IMG/VR virus record: IMGVR_UViG_3300017744_000041
Span: 1 to 38,349 of that record
Direction: 5' to 3' (one strand)
Length of the DNA: 38,349 nucleotides
Source: a virus
Below, piece by piece: positions 12,597-21,346 of the stretch. Position numbers and translations under genes: made by a program. Under the pieces are notes generated by a model, which saw only the letters and a program-made list of their open reading frames with translations, was not told the DNA's origin and made no database searches. Within the stretch, counting starts at the first letter, position 1. The number at the start of each line of letters is the position of its first letter.

Positions 12597-15011
12597 ATGT
12601 ACAAAACTACTGATAGACAGGTCGAACTAGAGCGTGAGATGCGAGAGCATGGGTTGTCACGCTACCACAAAAACATTGCTAAAAAAGTAGAGCGTGGGCA
12701 GGAAGCTAATACGGACTACGGACAATATTTATTAAGAGCAACAGTAGAAAAACTTGAAGAATCTATTAAGGAGTTTTTAGAGGATTCTTTGAGAGGGAAA
12801 GCAGGGAGAGCAGCCACATCAGCAGTTCTTGTTGACGCACTTGAGCCAGCAGTCACCGCAGTTATAACTTTGCGTGTCGTGTTGAATCAAATCACCAGGC
12901 AAAGAGCCTATAGTTCAGCCTCGATTGCACTGGGCATGGCTATGGAAGATGAGATACGCATCAGGTGCTATGAGGAAAACAATCCAGGGCTTTTTAAAGT
13001 TGTTATGCGTGACCTGAATGAACGCTCTCAGTCATATACATATAAGCGTAAGAAACTTTTAGAGACTGGTAAAAGGGAGGGCATAGACTGGCGAGTATGG
13101 ACACAGAGAGAAAGACTTTTGGTGGGCAATGCTTTGATTGACCTGACGATACAGCACACAGGGTTGTTAGAGCATAAGATAATGAACAAGGATGGCAAGA
13201 AGCGTAGACTTTTGTTGCCTTCTGAACTCACCATGAAGTCTATCAAAGACCTTAATGCTTTTAAGGAAGTGCTGAAGCCTGAGTTTTATCCATGTATATC
13301 ACCCCCAAAAGACTGGACATCACCCTATTCTGGCGGGTATCACACTCATCACATCAGAGAACTTTCTCTTGTTAAGACTACAAACCATAATTATCTCGCT
13401 GAGTTGAAGCATTTTGATATGCCTCATGTATATGGTGCTGTAAATGCCATGCAAAACACAGCTTTCAAGGTGCATACGGGGGTGCTAGACACATTAAAAA
13501 GAATATGGGACACAGGGATACACATTCCTACCTTACCACCCTCAGAAAACTTCCCAATCCCTGCAAAACCTCTTGACATAGCTACAAATAAAGAGGCGAG
13601 AACTGCCTGGAAGAGGCAAGCAGTGATAATCCACACAGAAAACAACAGGCTTGACTCTAAAAGACTCCTGTTGAGAAAGACTATCGAGGTAGCTGACAGG
13701 TTTTCTACTGAAGAAGCACTTTATATGGTGTATCAACTTGACTTTCGGGGAAGAATTTATGCGGTTCCTAATTATCTTAACCCACAAGGGCCAGATTTTG
13801 CTAAAGGACTGTTGACATTTGCTGAAGGAAAAGAAATTAACGAAGAAGGGGCGTGTCATTTAGCTATTCATGGTGCAAATTGCTTTGGTTTTGACAAGGT
13901 AGGGTTACAAGACCGAATAGATTGGGTGCAAAAAAATCAAGAGCGAATTGTTAATTGTGCAATTGACCCTTTAGCTGACCTCTGGTGGGCTAAGGAAGCC
14001 TCAAGTCCCTTTCAATTCTTAGCGTTCTGCTTTGAGTGGAAAGGATGGTGTGAAGATGGGGCTGGGTTTGTGTCTCACCTACCAGTCAGTGCTGATGGTT
14101 CATGTAATGGATTGCAACACTTTGCTGCTATGCTTAGGTCAACTACAACAGGGCAAGAAGTAAACCTAGTGCCTAATGAAGAGCCTCAAGACATCTATCA
14201 AAAGGTAGCTGATAGGGTAACTCAACGTCTACATGAGATGGATGATGAGTTAGCAACGCTATGGTTACAGTTTGAGGTGAAGCGTGGGTGTACTAAACGC
14301 CCTTGTATGGTGCTTCCTTATGGTGGCAAGCAGTATTCATTTACTGATTTTGTTATGGATTACATTGTAGATGAGAAAGAGAAAGGAAACATGCACCCTT
14401 TTGGTGAAGACCCTTTCAAAGCATGTACATTTCTAGCCAAAGTTATCTGGTTATCTATAGGTGAAGTCGTTCACGCAGCTACAGATGCTATGGCATGGTT
14501 ACAGAAGGCAGCAAGGACAGCATCATCAGAGGGATTACCTATTAGATGGGACACTCCAGTAGGCTTTCCTGTACTCCAGGCATACAAAGAAACTAAGCCA
14601 TACCGCATCGAGACAAAACTGTTAGGCACTTCCTTTAGACCTATGCTGTATAAGGAAACAGGTAAGATAAATAAACACAGACAAAGCAATGGCATTAGCC
14701 CTAACTTTGTACATAGTATTGATGCGGCTCACATGATGTTGACCATTGATGTAGCAACTCAATGTGAGATACATAATTATGCTATGGTACATGATAGCTA
14801 TGGTACACATGCAGCAGATGCAGAGACCCTATGGTGGTGCTTACGCAAAGCCTTTGTTGAAATGTATTCACAGACAGATGTGCTTGAAGACTTTAGGGCT
14901 GACTTGTTAGATGTATTACCTAAAGACAAGCATCATTTAATACCACCAGTACCAGAAAAGGGTGATTTAGACATAGCTTTAGTTGAAGAGTCAGAGTTTT
15001 TCTTTAACTAA
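12597..15011 (+). CDS. Phage single-subunit RNA polymerase (T7 gp1-like)
   Basis: 804 aa from the ATG at 12597, chosen for AAGGTG seven bases upstream; an in-frame ATG at 12570 lacks a ribosome site. T7 RNA polymerase is 883 aa. Catalytic residues are present: first Asp in SADGSCNGLQHF (D500), Lys and Tyr in CTKRPCMVLPYGGK (K567, Y575), second Asp in AMVHDSYGTH (D733). Also VYQLDFRGRIYAV near residue 375 and the C-terminal FFFN, comparable to the T7 end DFAFA, which is part of the active site. It transcribes the middle and late genes from phage promoters. Early position right after the integrase suggests its expression decides between lysis and lysogeny. Confidence 0.97.
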   Translation: MYKTTDRQVELEREMREHGLSRYHKNIAKKVERGQEANTDYGQYLLRATVEKLEESIKEFLEDSLRGKAGRAATSAVLVDALEPAVTAVITLRVVLNQITRQRAYSSASIALGMAMEDEIRIRCYEENNPGLFKVVMRDLNERSQSYTYKRKKLLETGKREGIDWRVWTQRERLLVGNALIDLTIQHTGLLEHKIMNKDGKKRRLLLPSELTMKSIKDLNAFKEVLKPEFYPCISPPKDWTSPYSGGYHTHHIRELSLVKTTNHNYLAELKHFDMPHVYGAVNAMQNTAFKVHTGVLDTLKRIWDTGIHIPTLPPSENFPIPAKPLDIATNKEARTAWKRQAVIIHTENNRLDSKRLLLRKTIEVADRFSTEEALYMVYQLDFRGRIYAVPNYLNPQGPDFAKGLLTFAEGKEINEEGACHLAIHGANCFGFDKVGLQDRIDWVQKNQERIVNCAIDPLADLWWAKEASSPFQFLAFCFEWKGWCEDGAGFVSHLPVSADGSCNGLQHFAAMLRSTTTGQEVNLVPNEEPQDIYQKVADRVTQRLHEMDDELATLWLQFEVKRGCTKRPCMVLPYGGKQYSFTDFVMDYIVDEKEKGNMHPFGEDPFKACTFLAKVIWLSIGEVVHAATDAMAWLQKAARTASSEGLPIRWDTPVGFPVLQAYKETKPYRIETKLLGTSFRPMLYKETGKINKHRQSNGISPNFVHSIDAAHMMLTIDVATQCEIHNYAMVHDSYGTHAADAETLWWCLRKAFVEMYSQTDVLEDFRADLLDVLPKDKHHLIPPVPEKGDLDIALVEESEFFFN

Positions 15012-15014
15012 TAC

Positions 15015-15028
15015 TATCCACTAAGTCA
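15015..15028 (+). promoter_or_regulatory. Early-region element copy after RNA polymerase (TATCCACTAAGTCA)
   Basis: Starts three bases after the RNA polymerase stop. The context TAATACTATCCACTAAG has the TAATAC box of T7-class promoters at about the right distance. It is directly followed by the stronger TTAATACCCACCATATTAG promoter. Confidence 0.45.
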
Positions 15029-15029
15029 A

Positions 15030-15048
15030 TTAATACCCACCATATTAG
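15030..15048 (+). promoter_or_regulatory. Candidate phage RNA polymerase promoter before replication genes
   Basis: TTAATACCCACCATATTAG, one base different from the copies at 6511 and 21735. It lies 41 bases before the first replication-block gene. This is the class II position in T7 and would put SSB, endonuclease, amidase, helicase and DNA polymerase under the phage polymerase. Confidence 0.75.
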
Positions 15049-15088
15049 ACTGGCGGGTTAAACTTAAAGTCAACTTAAGGAGAAGTTC

Positions 15089-15223
15089 ATGGAAGATTTA
15101 CTGGAATTTTATTTATTGGCAGGAATGCCAGTCCCTTATGACCTTATGGTGAAAGCCGTAGAGGAATACGGATTCATTATTGAAAATAACTATCCACAGG
15201 AGGATATAATAGATGGCGAATGA
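15089..15223 (+). CDS. 44-aa protein upstream of SSB
   Basis: ATG with AAGGAG seven bases upstream. It encodes MEDLLEFYLLAGMPVPYDLM.. and ends DIIDGE. It is acidic. It overlaps the SSB start by 11 bases and carries SSB's AGGAGG ribosome site, so translation is likely coupled. No family recognised. Confidence 0.6.
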   Translation: MEDLLEFYLLAGMPVPYDLMVKAVEEYGFIIENNYPQEDIIDGE

Positions 15224-15824
15224 TTACATTGGAGTAGTATCTCCACAGGGTATTGCCATATACCCACACTTAACTACACCCGACACAAAGTTTAATGCAA
15301 TGGGTGAGTACAAGGTGAGCCTAAGCGTTGATGCTAGTGAGGCTGCACCTATGATTAGCAACATCGAAACTGCAATGAAGCAAGCGGAGAAAATGATACC
15401 CCAAGGCAAACGCAAAAAGGTAGCTGAACCCCCTTACTTTGATGAGCTAGATGATGAGGGTCAAGAGACTGGGCGAGTTGTCTTTAAATTTAAAATGAAG
15501 GCTAAGGTCAACACTAAAGACGGGCGCACTATAGAAATGAGTCCAAAGATGTTTGATGCCTCTGGCACTCTTATGTCTGACGTTGATTCAATTTGGGGTG
15601 GTTCAATTCTAAAGGTATCAGCAGACCTAGTTCCCTTTTATGTAGCAGCAGTAGGTGCAGGTGTATCAGCACGACTAAAAGCTGTGCAGATAATTGACTT
15701 AAAAACTGGTGGCGGGTCGAATGCTTCATCGTTTGGTTTTGAAGCTACTGAAGGCTATAGCGCACCGAAGGTTGAGACAGCGCAAGACGAAGGATTTGTT
15801 GATGAAGAGAACGAGGACTTTTAG
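15213..15824 (+). CDS. ssb: Single-stranded DNA-binding protein (T7 gp2.5-like)
   Basis: 203 aa, ATG with AGGAGG. It has an OB-fold-like N-terminal strand set (GIAIYPHLTTPDTKF, GEYKVSLSVD), a VVFKFKMKAKV strand near residue 92, and a C-terminal tail EGFVDEENEDF. An acidic tail ending in Phe is the hallmark of T7 gp2.5 (232 aa) and lets it contact DNA polymerase and helicase. It coats ssDNA during replication and recombination. The end overlaps the endonuclease gene by 23 bases. Confidence 0.88.
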   Translation: MANDYIGVVSPQGIAIYPHLTTPDTKFNAMGEYKVSLSVDASEAAPMISNIETAMKQAEKMIPQGKRKKVAEPPYFDELDDEGQETGRVVFKFKMKAKVNTKDGRTIEMSPKMFDASGTLMSDVDSIWGGSILKVSADLVPFYVAAVGAGVSARLKAVQIIDLKTGGGSNASSFGFEATEGYSAPKVETAQDEGFVDEENEDF

Positions 15825-16251
15825 TTACCGCAGTGGCCTAGAGGTCAAGGTAGCTGATGAACTCACACAACTTGGTGTGCCATTTCATTATGAACCACCA
15901 GGTTGGGTCATCTACCAGAAGCCTCACTCAAGATACAAGCCAGACTTTGTACTGCCTAATGGAATTATTGTTGAAACTAAAGGTCAGTTTCTTAGTTCAG
16001 ACAGGTCGAAGCACAAGTTAATTAAAGCGCAGAACCCTGAGTTAGACATAAGGTTTGTATTTTCTAATTCAAGAACACGGATAGGTAGTAAGTCTAAGAC
16101 AACATACGCCATGTGGTGTGAGCGGTTAGGTTTTCAATACGCTGACAAGAGTATACCACTTGCGTGGTTAGACGAGACACTGCCTAAAAAAACCAAGGAG
16201 CAAACGAGGGCATTACTAAAATGCAAACAAGGAAAGCAACAACAGAAATAG
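15802..16251 (+). CDS. Endonuclease I / Holliday-junction resolvase (T7 gp3-like)
   Basis: 149 aa from the ATG at 15802, exactly the T7 gp3 length. An in-frame ATG at 15709 would add 31 residues that gp3 lacks. Catalytic residues match T7 gp3: E14 in RSGLEVKVADEL, D48 in YKPDFVLPNG, E58 and K60 in VETKGQF. SDRSKHKLIKAQNPELDIRF also matches. It breaks down host DNA and resolves branched phage DNA. It overlaps SSB upstream and the amidase downstream. Confidence 0.94.
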   Translation: MKRTRTFSYRSGLEVKVADELTQLGVPFHYEPPGWVIYQKPHSRYKPDFVLPNGIIVETKGQFLSSDRSKHKLIKAQNPELDIRFVFSNSRTRIGSKSKTTYAMWCERLGFQYADKSIPLAWLDETLPKKTKEQTRALLKCKQGKQQQK

Positions 16252-16646
16252 TTATTCACTGCGCTGCTACTAAACCTAGCATGGATGTGGATGCAAAAGT
16301 TATTGACCGATGGCATAGAGAAAAAGGATGGCTGAAGATTGGCTATCACTACGTTATATGTCGTGACGGTTCGATAGAAATTGGTAGGGAAGAAGATGCT
16401 GTAGGCGCACACGCCAGAGGTTATAACGCTAAGTCAGTTGGCATCTGTTTAGTTGGTGGATTAGATGAAGATATGAAACCTGAAGAAAACTTTACAGATG
16501 AACAATGGCTGATGCTTACACGACTGGTTGACGGGCTGACAGCAAAATACCCTGAAGCAAAAGTCATAGGGCATAACGATGTTTCTTCAAAAACATGTCC
16601 CAACTTTGAAGTAGGAGAGTGGTATGGAAATAGGTACGGAAGATAG
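16221..16646 (+). CDS. N-acetylmuramoyl-L-alanine amidase (T7 lysozyme, gp3.5-like)
   Basis: 141 aa; T7 lysozyme is 151. It has the zinc ligands H13 (VIHCAATKPS), H118 (GHNDV) and C126 (KTCPNF), plus Y42 (IGYHY) and K124. AVGAHARGYNAKSVGICLVG is conserved with T7. It cleaves the amide between muramic acid and L-alanine in peptidoglycan. In T7 it also binds and inhibits RNA polymerase; this is possible here but not shown. The start lies inside the endonuclease gene and the end overlaps the helicase start by 23 bases. Confidence 0.95.
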   Translation: MQTRKATTEIVIHCAATKPSMDVDAKVIDRWHREKGWLKIGYHYVICRDGSIEIGREEDAVGAHARGYNAKSVGICLVGGLDEDMKPEENFTDEQWLMLTRLVDGLTAKYPEAKVIGHNDVSSKTCPNFEVGEWYGNRYGR

Positions 16647-18225
16647 TACCTGCGTAGCACACGAACCATGTCCACAGTGCGGGTCTAGGGATAACCTGGC
16701 CCGCTACTCTGACGGACACGGATTTTGTTTTGGTTGTGGTTATTATGAAAAGGCAGAAGCAATGGAGGAAGCAGTAAGTTTATTTGTAGAAACAGACTTC
16801 ATCAGGGGAGAAGTAAAAGCCCTACCAAAGAGAGGTATCAATGAAGAGACCTCACGAAAGTTTGACTACCGTGTTGCGAAACACAACGGGAAACCCTGTC
16901 AGGTAGCTAACTATTATAAAGACCGAAAGCTGGTCGCACAGAAACTAAGGTACTCAGACAAAACATTCCAATGGCTAGGCTCAACTAAAGACTGTGGTCT
17001 CTATGGGCAATGGCTATGGCGTGATGGCGGTAAGATGATAGTTGTTACTGAGGGCGAGATAGATGCACTCTCACTATCAATGGTTCAAAGCAATAAGTGG
17101 CCTGTAGTTTCAGTAAAGAATGGAGCGCAAGGAGCAAAGAAAGACATACAGAAAAACCTAGAGTTTCTCGAAGGTTTTGAAACTGTAGTTTTTATGTTCG
17201 ACATGGATGAGCCTGGGCAGTTGGCAGCTAGTGCATGTGCCACTGTCCTTACTCCTGGTAAAGCCAAGATAGCAAGTCTTCCTTTTAAGGATGCAAATGA
17301 GATGCTCATACAAGGTAAGTCAAAAGAACTTATCGATGCTATCTGGGGAGCCAAGGTATTCAGACCTGATGGTATTGTTTCTGGTGATGACCTGTGGGCT
17401 GATGTGTCTACCCAAGATGTTGTTCACAGTGTTGCTTATCCTTATGTAGGTCTTAATGAAAAAACACACGGCCTACGCAAGTCTGAACTCACAACTCTTA
17501 CAGCAGGTTCAGGCATAGGTAAGTCTAACTTAGCAAGAGAGATAGGTTACCACCTCATTGGTTTAGGGGAGCGTGTAGGCTTTATCATGCTAGAGGAGAC
17601 AGTCAAGCGTACTGCTTTAGGTCTGATGGGATTACATTTAAACAAGCCATTGCACTTAGGTACAGCAGAGGCAACTGAGGATGAGCTTAGAGGTGCTTAT
17701 GATTACGTTATTGGAAATGGGAATACTTACTTTTACGATAGCTTTGGCAGTACTGCTATCGACAACTTACTCAACCGAATCAGATTTTTGGCACAGGGCT
17801 GTGAGTGTTCTTATATTGTTCTCGACCACTTGTCTATTGTCGTTTCTGGTCTTGGCGATGGAGATGAACGAAGGCTTATTGATAACGCTATGACTGCCTT
17901 GAGGACATTAGTCCAAGAGACAGGTGTAGGCTTAATATTAATATCACACCTTAAGAGACCTAGTGGTGATAAAGGGCATGAAGAAGGCGCACAGACATCA
18001 CTGTCTCAACTCAGAGGTAGCCATGCTATCGCTCAGTTATCAGACATGGTGATAGGACTGGAGCGTGACCAACAAGGTGAAGCATCTAACACAACAACAG
18101 TAAGGGTACTCAAGAACAGATTCAGTGGAGAGACAGGTGTCGCTTGCCATGTCCAATACAATCCAGAGACGGGACGTTTGCTTGAGTGCAGTCCAGAATT
18201 TGAGGAGGTAGAAGATGAGTTCTGA
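16624..18225 (+). CDS. DNA primase-helicase (T7 gp4-like)
   Basis: 533 aa; T7 gp4A is 566. Order: zinc ribbon (C16, C19, C35, C38 in CPQCGS..CFGCG), TOPRIM primase (VVTEGEIDALS, E143; MFDMDEPG, D193/D195), linker, then RecA-like helicase with Walker A GSGIGKS (295-301), IVLDHLSIVV and LILISHLKRP. The C-terminus EFEEVEDEF is acidic with a final Phe, which in T7 contacts DNA polymerase. It unwinds DNA and makes primers at the fork. The zinc ribbon shows the full primase form. No internal start for a shorter helicase-only form is obvious. Confidence 0.96.
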   Translation: MEIGTEDSTCVAHEPCPQCGSRDNLARYSDGHGFCFGCGYYEKAEAMEEAVSLFVETDFIRGEVKALPKRGINEETSRKFDYRVAKHNGKPCQVANYYKDRKLVAQKLRYSDKTFQWLGSTKDCGLYGQWLWRDGGKMIVVTEGEIDALSLSMVQSNKWPVVSVKNGAQGAKKDIQKNLEFLEGFETVVFMFDMDEPGQLAASACATVLTPGKAKIASLPFKDANEMLIQGKSKELIDAIWGAKVFRPDGIVSGDDLWADVSTQDVVHSVAYPYVGLNEKTHGLRKSELTTLTAGSGIGKSNLAREIGYHLIGLGERVGFIMLEETVKRTALGLMGLHLNKPLHLGTAEATEDELRGAYDYVIGNGNTYFYDSFGSTAIDNLLNRIRFLAQGCECSYIVLDHLSIVVSGLGDGDERRLIDNAMTALRTLVQETGVGLILISHLKRPSGDKGHEEGAQTSLSQLRGSHAIAQLSDMVIGLERDQQGEASNTTTVRVLKNRFSGETGVACHVQYNPETGRLLECSPEFEEVEDEF

Positions 18226-18472
18226 AGAAGACGAATATGATACTTTGATACAAGCTGATGGTTTTGAGTTAGCAATCATCGGGGTAGCTGAACGCATAGG
18301 TAACAAGCCATGCCTTGCTTATTCTTATGAGCAGTGTGTGGAAATACTCATGCAACAGGCTGAGATGAACTATGAGATGGCTGTTGAGTATATGGATTTT
18401 AATGTATGCGGAGCTTATGTAGGAGAGCAGACACCTATCTTTATCCACAAGTGGGAGGACTACAATGCCTAG
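18215..18472 (+). CDS. Conserved 85-aa protein between helicase and DNA polymerase
   Basis: It resembles a small phage protein family: a GFELAIIGVAERIG start region, then CLAYSYEQCVEILMQQ, MNYEMAVEYMDFNVCGAYVG and a QTPIFI end. I have seen this pattern in many phage genomes with no assigned role. It overlaps helicase by 11 bases and polymerase by 8, so it is translated with the replisome and may act there. Confidence 0.8.
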   Translation: MSSEEDEYDTLIQADGFELAIIGVAERIGNKPCLAYSYEQCVEILMQQAEMNYEMAVEYMDFNVCGAYVGEQTPIFIHKWEDYNA

Positions 18473-20219
18473 TTATATATTTGACCTAGAGACTGACGGT
18501 CTTCTCAATGATGTAACCAAGATACACTGTATGGTTATTAAGGATATCGAGACTGGGGAAGCTACAGGCTACACAGGTAAGGGCGTGTGGACTGAGGGCA
18601 TCCCTAAGCTAGAGAAGGCTGACATGATTATCGGTCATAACATTATTAAGTACGACATCCCTGTTCTAAATAAGCTAGGTACTTTCAATCCGAAAGGAGA
18701 AGTGTTTGATACCTTGGTTTGCACTAGGCTCATCTGGGCTGACATCAAGCAAGCCGACTTTACCAGAACAGACTTTCCTAGAAAGCTAATAGGTAGCCAT
18801 AGCCTAGCTGCATGGGGTCACCGCTTGGGTAATTACAAAGGTGACTACGATGGTGGTTGGGAAAAATACTCTGATGAGATGTTGGAGTATTGCTTTCAGG
18901 ATGTTGAAGTAACTAACACGCTATACGGAAAGATAGCTGACGAACAATATTCACAACAAGCCTTAGATTTAGAACATGAAGTTGCAGAAATTATATACGA
19001 ACAGGAAGTTGCTGGCTTTGCCTTTGACACAGAGAGTGCTGCTAAATTATATGCAAAACTATCAGCACGAAAGTTGGAACTGGAGACTGAACTTAAAGAG
19101 ACTTTCCCTGACTGGGAAGTAAAGACTCCGTTCACCCCCAAGGTAAACAATAAGAAGCTAGGGTACGAGAAAGGTGTGCCTACTTATAAGGTTAAACAAG
19201 TACAGTTTAATCCAGGAAGCAGAGACCATGTTGCTAACAGACTGACAACACTCAGAGGGTGGAAGCCTACCGACTATACTAATGACGGTAAGCCTAAAGT
19301 TGATGAGATGACTCTATCTAAGTTGCCTTACCCAGAGGCAAAGATACTGGTTGAATACTACACACTTATCAAAAGACTAGGACAACTAGGAGATGGTCGC
19401 CAAGCATGGCTCAAGGTTGAGCGAGGGGGGCGCATTCACGGGTCTTGTAATACGAACGGGGCCGTCACAGGGAGAGCAACACATGCTTACCCTAACGTGG
19501 CACAGGTTCCGTCCTGTGGTGCGCCCTATGGCAGGGAGTGTAGAGAACTGTTTACTGTAGGCAGAGGCATGAAGCTAGTAGGTGTCGATGTGTCTGGCTT
19601 AGAGCTTAGATGCTTGGCTCATTATATGGCTAAGTATGATGGGGGTGCTTACGGTGAAGCTGTAGTGAACGGGGATATACACACCACAAACCAGAAGGCA
19701 GCAGGTCTTTCTGAACGCTCACAAGCTAAGACATTTATCTATGGGTTTCTCTATGGTGCAGGTGTAGGAAAGCTAGGCGAGATTGTAGGTAAGGGGGGTA
19801 AGGAAGGGGCTATCTTGAAAAAGAGATTTCTAGCCAAGCTACCCGCACTAGCAACTCTGATTGAGCGAGTACAAAAAGCAGCAGAGAGAGGATACATAGT
19901 AGGTCTGGATGGTAGACATTTGAAGGTAAGGTCACCACATTCAGCACTTAATGTATTACTACAGTCTGCTGGTGCTTTGATATGTAAGCAGTGGATGGTG
20001 GAGTTTAACAACGCATTGATAGAACAAGGATTGAAGGAGTCATGTACTCAAGTAGCATGGGTGCATGATGAAATACAGTTAGAGACAAAGGAAGATATGT
20101 CAAATGAAATCGGAAAACTCGCAGTTGAATGTATCAAACGAGCAGGAGATGCCTTTAGCATCCGATGCGAACTCGATGGAGAATACAACATCGGAAACAA
20201 CTGGGCTGAGACCCACTAA
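18465..20219 (+). CDS. DNA polymerase, family A (T7 gp5-like)
   Basis: 584 aa; T7 gp5 is 704. The 3'-5' exonuclease is intact: D7 and E9 in IFDLETDGLL, D146 in YCFQDVEVT. Polymerase motif A is VDVSGLELR (D375), motif B is RSQAKTFIYGFLYGAG, and motif C is WVHDEIQL (D535, E536). Ends NNWAETH like T7's NWAICH. In the thumb, between FPDWEV and FNPGSRDH, there are only about 30 residues. T7 has roughly 67 there, including its thioredoxin-binding loop. The enzyme may not use host thioredoxin for processivity. The next gene begins inside its 3' end. Confidence 0.96.
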   Translation: MPSYIFDLETDGLLNDVTKIHCMVIKDIETGEATGYTGKGVWTEGIPKLEKADMIIGHNIIKYDIPVLNKLGTFNPKGEVFDTLVCTRLIWADIKQADFTRTDFPRKLIGSHSLAAWGHRLGNYKGDYDGGWEKYSDEMLEYCFQDVEVTNTLYGKIADEQYSQQALDLEHEVAEIIYEQEVAGFAFDTESAAKLYAKLSARKLELETELKETFPDWEVKTPFTPKVNNKKLGYEKGVPTYKVKQVQFNPGSRDHVANRLTTLRGWKPTDYTNDGKPKVDEMTLSKLPYPEAKILVEYYTLIKRLGQLGDGRQAWLKVERGGRIHGSCNTNGAVTGRATHAYPNVAQVPSCGAPYGRECRELFTVGRGMKLVGVDVSGLELRCLAHYMAKYDGGAYGEAVVNGDIHTTNQKAAGLSERSQAKTFIYGFLYGAGVGKLGEIVGKGGKEGAILKKRFLAKLPALATLIERVQKAAERGYIVGLDGRHLKVRSPHSALNVLLQSAGALICKQWMVEFNNALIEQGLKESCTQVAWVHDEIQLETKEDMSNEIGKLAVECIKRAGDAFSIRCELDGEYNIGNNWAETH

Positions 20220-20646
20220 AAACAACAGGAAAAAGTTTGATTTAGATTTAGCGTATGGACAGCTACATGAAGACAGAGTGTTGGACATGCTACAAGGTAA
20301 GAAGATTGAAGTGAAAACAGAGAGAGGTATGTGGACTAAGACAGGAAACATAGCAATCGAGTTTGAATCTTATGGTAAGCCGTCAGGCATCAACGCAACG
20401 GAAGCTGACTACTGGTTTCATAACTTAGCAGTTGGTGATGATGTTTACTGTACCTTGGTCTTTGAAGTGGCAACCCTAAAGAAGATTGTAGAGAAACTGG
20501 ATGACCATCGTGTAGTTAAAGGCGGTGACCATTGGGCATCTAAGATGTACCTAGTCAATCTAAGTAAGCTGTTCTCAACTGACACGCTAAAACTTTATAA
20601 AAAACTATCCACGGAGGCAACTAATGAAGAGAACACTACTGATTGA
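20104..20646 (+). CDS. Possible PD-(D/E)XK-type nuclease or DNA-processing protein
   Basis: 180 aa, ATG with AAGGAAG nine bases upstream. The first 38 codons lie in another frame inside the DNA polymerase gene. After a disordered Ser/Asn-rich N-terminus comes a helix with GQLHEDRVLDML (E56) and strands KIEVKTER (E69-x-K71) and GNIAIEFESYGKPSGI. That spacing is like a PD-(D/E)XK nuclease core, but the Asp usually before the E-x-K strand is not clear. It lies between polymerase and exonuclease, where a nuclease would fit. Nuclease function is inference; I know the family only as conserved in marine phages. Confidence 0.65.
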   Translation: MKSENSQLNVSNEQEMPLASDANSMENTTSETTGLRPTKNNRKKFDLDLAYGQLHEDRVLDMLQGKKIEVKTERGMWTKTGNIAIEFESYGKPSGINATEADYWFHNLAVGDDVYCTLVFEVATLKKIVEKLDDHRVVKGGDHWASKMYLVNLSKLFSTDTLKLYKKLSTEATNEENTTD

Positions 20647-21346
20647 TGGAGACATAGTAGCTTACCGCTACTCCAGTACAGTAGAGCAAGAGGTGGACTG
20701 GGGTGATGATGTTTGGTCACTCTGGTCTGACGCTAAAGAAGCCAAGCAGTTAATCCTACAGTACCTTGACCACTTGGTTGAAGCTACTGCAGCAGATGAT
20801 TTTATATTTACATTCTCTGACAAGGATAACTTCAGGAAGACTATATACCCAGACTATAAACATAATAGAAAAGGGAAGCGTAAGCCTACTTGCTATAAGG
20901 GAATAAAAACTTGGATTGAATCTAAGTATGAATCCATCGACATGCCTAACTTAGAGGGTGACGATGTGATGGGCATACTAGCTACTTCAGGTCAGTACGA
21001 AGAGACAGTAATAGTTTCTGAAGACAAAGACATGAAGACAATACCAGGTCTGCTATGGAGAGCAGCAGAGATGGAAGATATATCTGAGGAATATGCAGAT
21101 TACTACCATCTATATCAAACCCTAGTGGGGGATGCCACTGACGGCTACAAAGGCTGTAAAGGTATAGGGGACAAGAGAGCTACAGCTATCTTAAGCAAAG
21201 ACCCTACTTGGGAAGCCGTAGTCAAAGCCTATGAAAAGGCAGGTCAAACTGAAGAGGAAGCCTTAGTACAAGCTAGATTAGCTAGGATACTAAGAGCATC
21301 TGATTACAACACACAAACAAAGGAACCAATATTATGGACTCCATAG
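20624..21346 (+). CDS. 5'-3' exonuclease, FEN-like (T7 gp6-like)
   Basis: 240 aa; T7 gp6 is 300. Metal-site Asp residues: D8 and D10 in LIDGDIVAY, YPDYKHNRKGKRKP near residue 85, LEGDDVMG (D111, D112), VSEDKDMK, and a helix-hairpin-helix with VGDATDGYKGCKGIGDKRA. It removes RNA primers, degrades host DNA and processes phage concatemers. Start overlaps the previous gene by 23 bases (ribosome site in TATCCACGGAGG). Confidence 0.93.
   Translation: MKRTLLIDGDIVAYRYSSTVEQEVDWGDDVWSLWSDAKEAKQLILQYLDHLVEATAADDFIFTFSDKDNFRKTIYPDYKHNRKGKRKPTCYKGIKTWIESKYESIDMPNLEGDDVMGILATSGQYEETVIVSEDKDMKTIPGLLWRAAEMEDISEEYADYYHLYQTLVGDATDGYKGCKGIGDKRATAILSKDPTWEAVVKAYEKAGQTEEEALVQARLARILRASDYNTQTKEPILWTP

Noticed and set aside
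20606-20619. TATCCACGGAGGCA before the exonuclease gene (and TATCCACAGGAGG at 15191 before SSB)
   Set aside because: Only the first seven bases match the early motif. The rest is simply the ribosome site (GGAGG) of the following gene.
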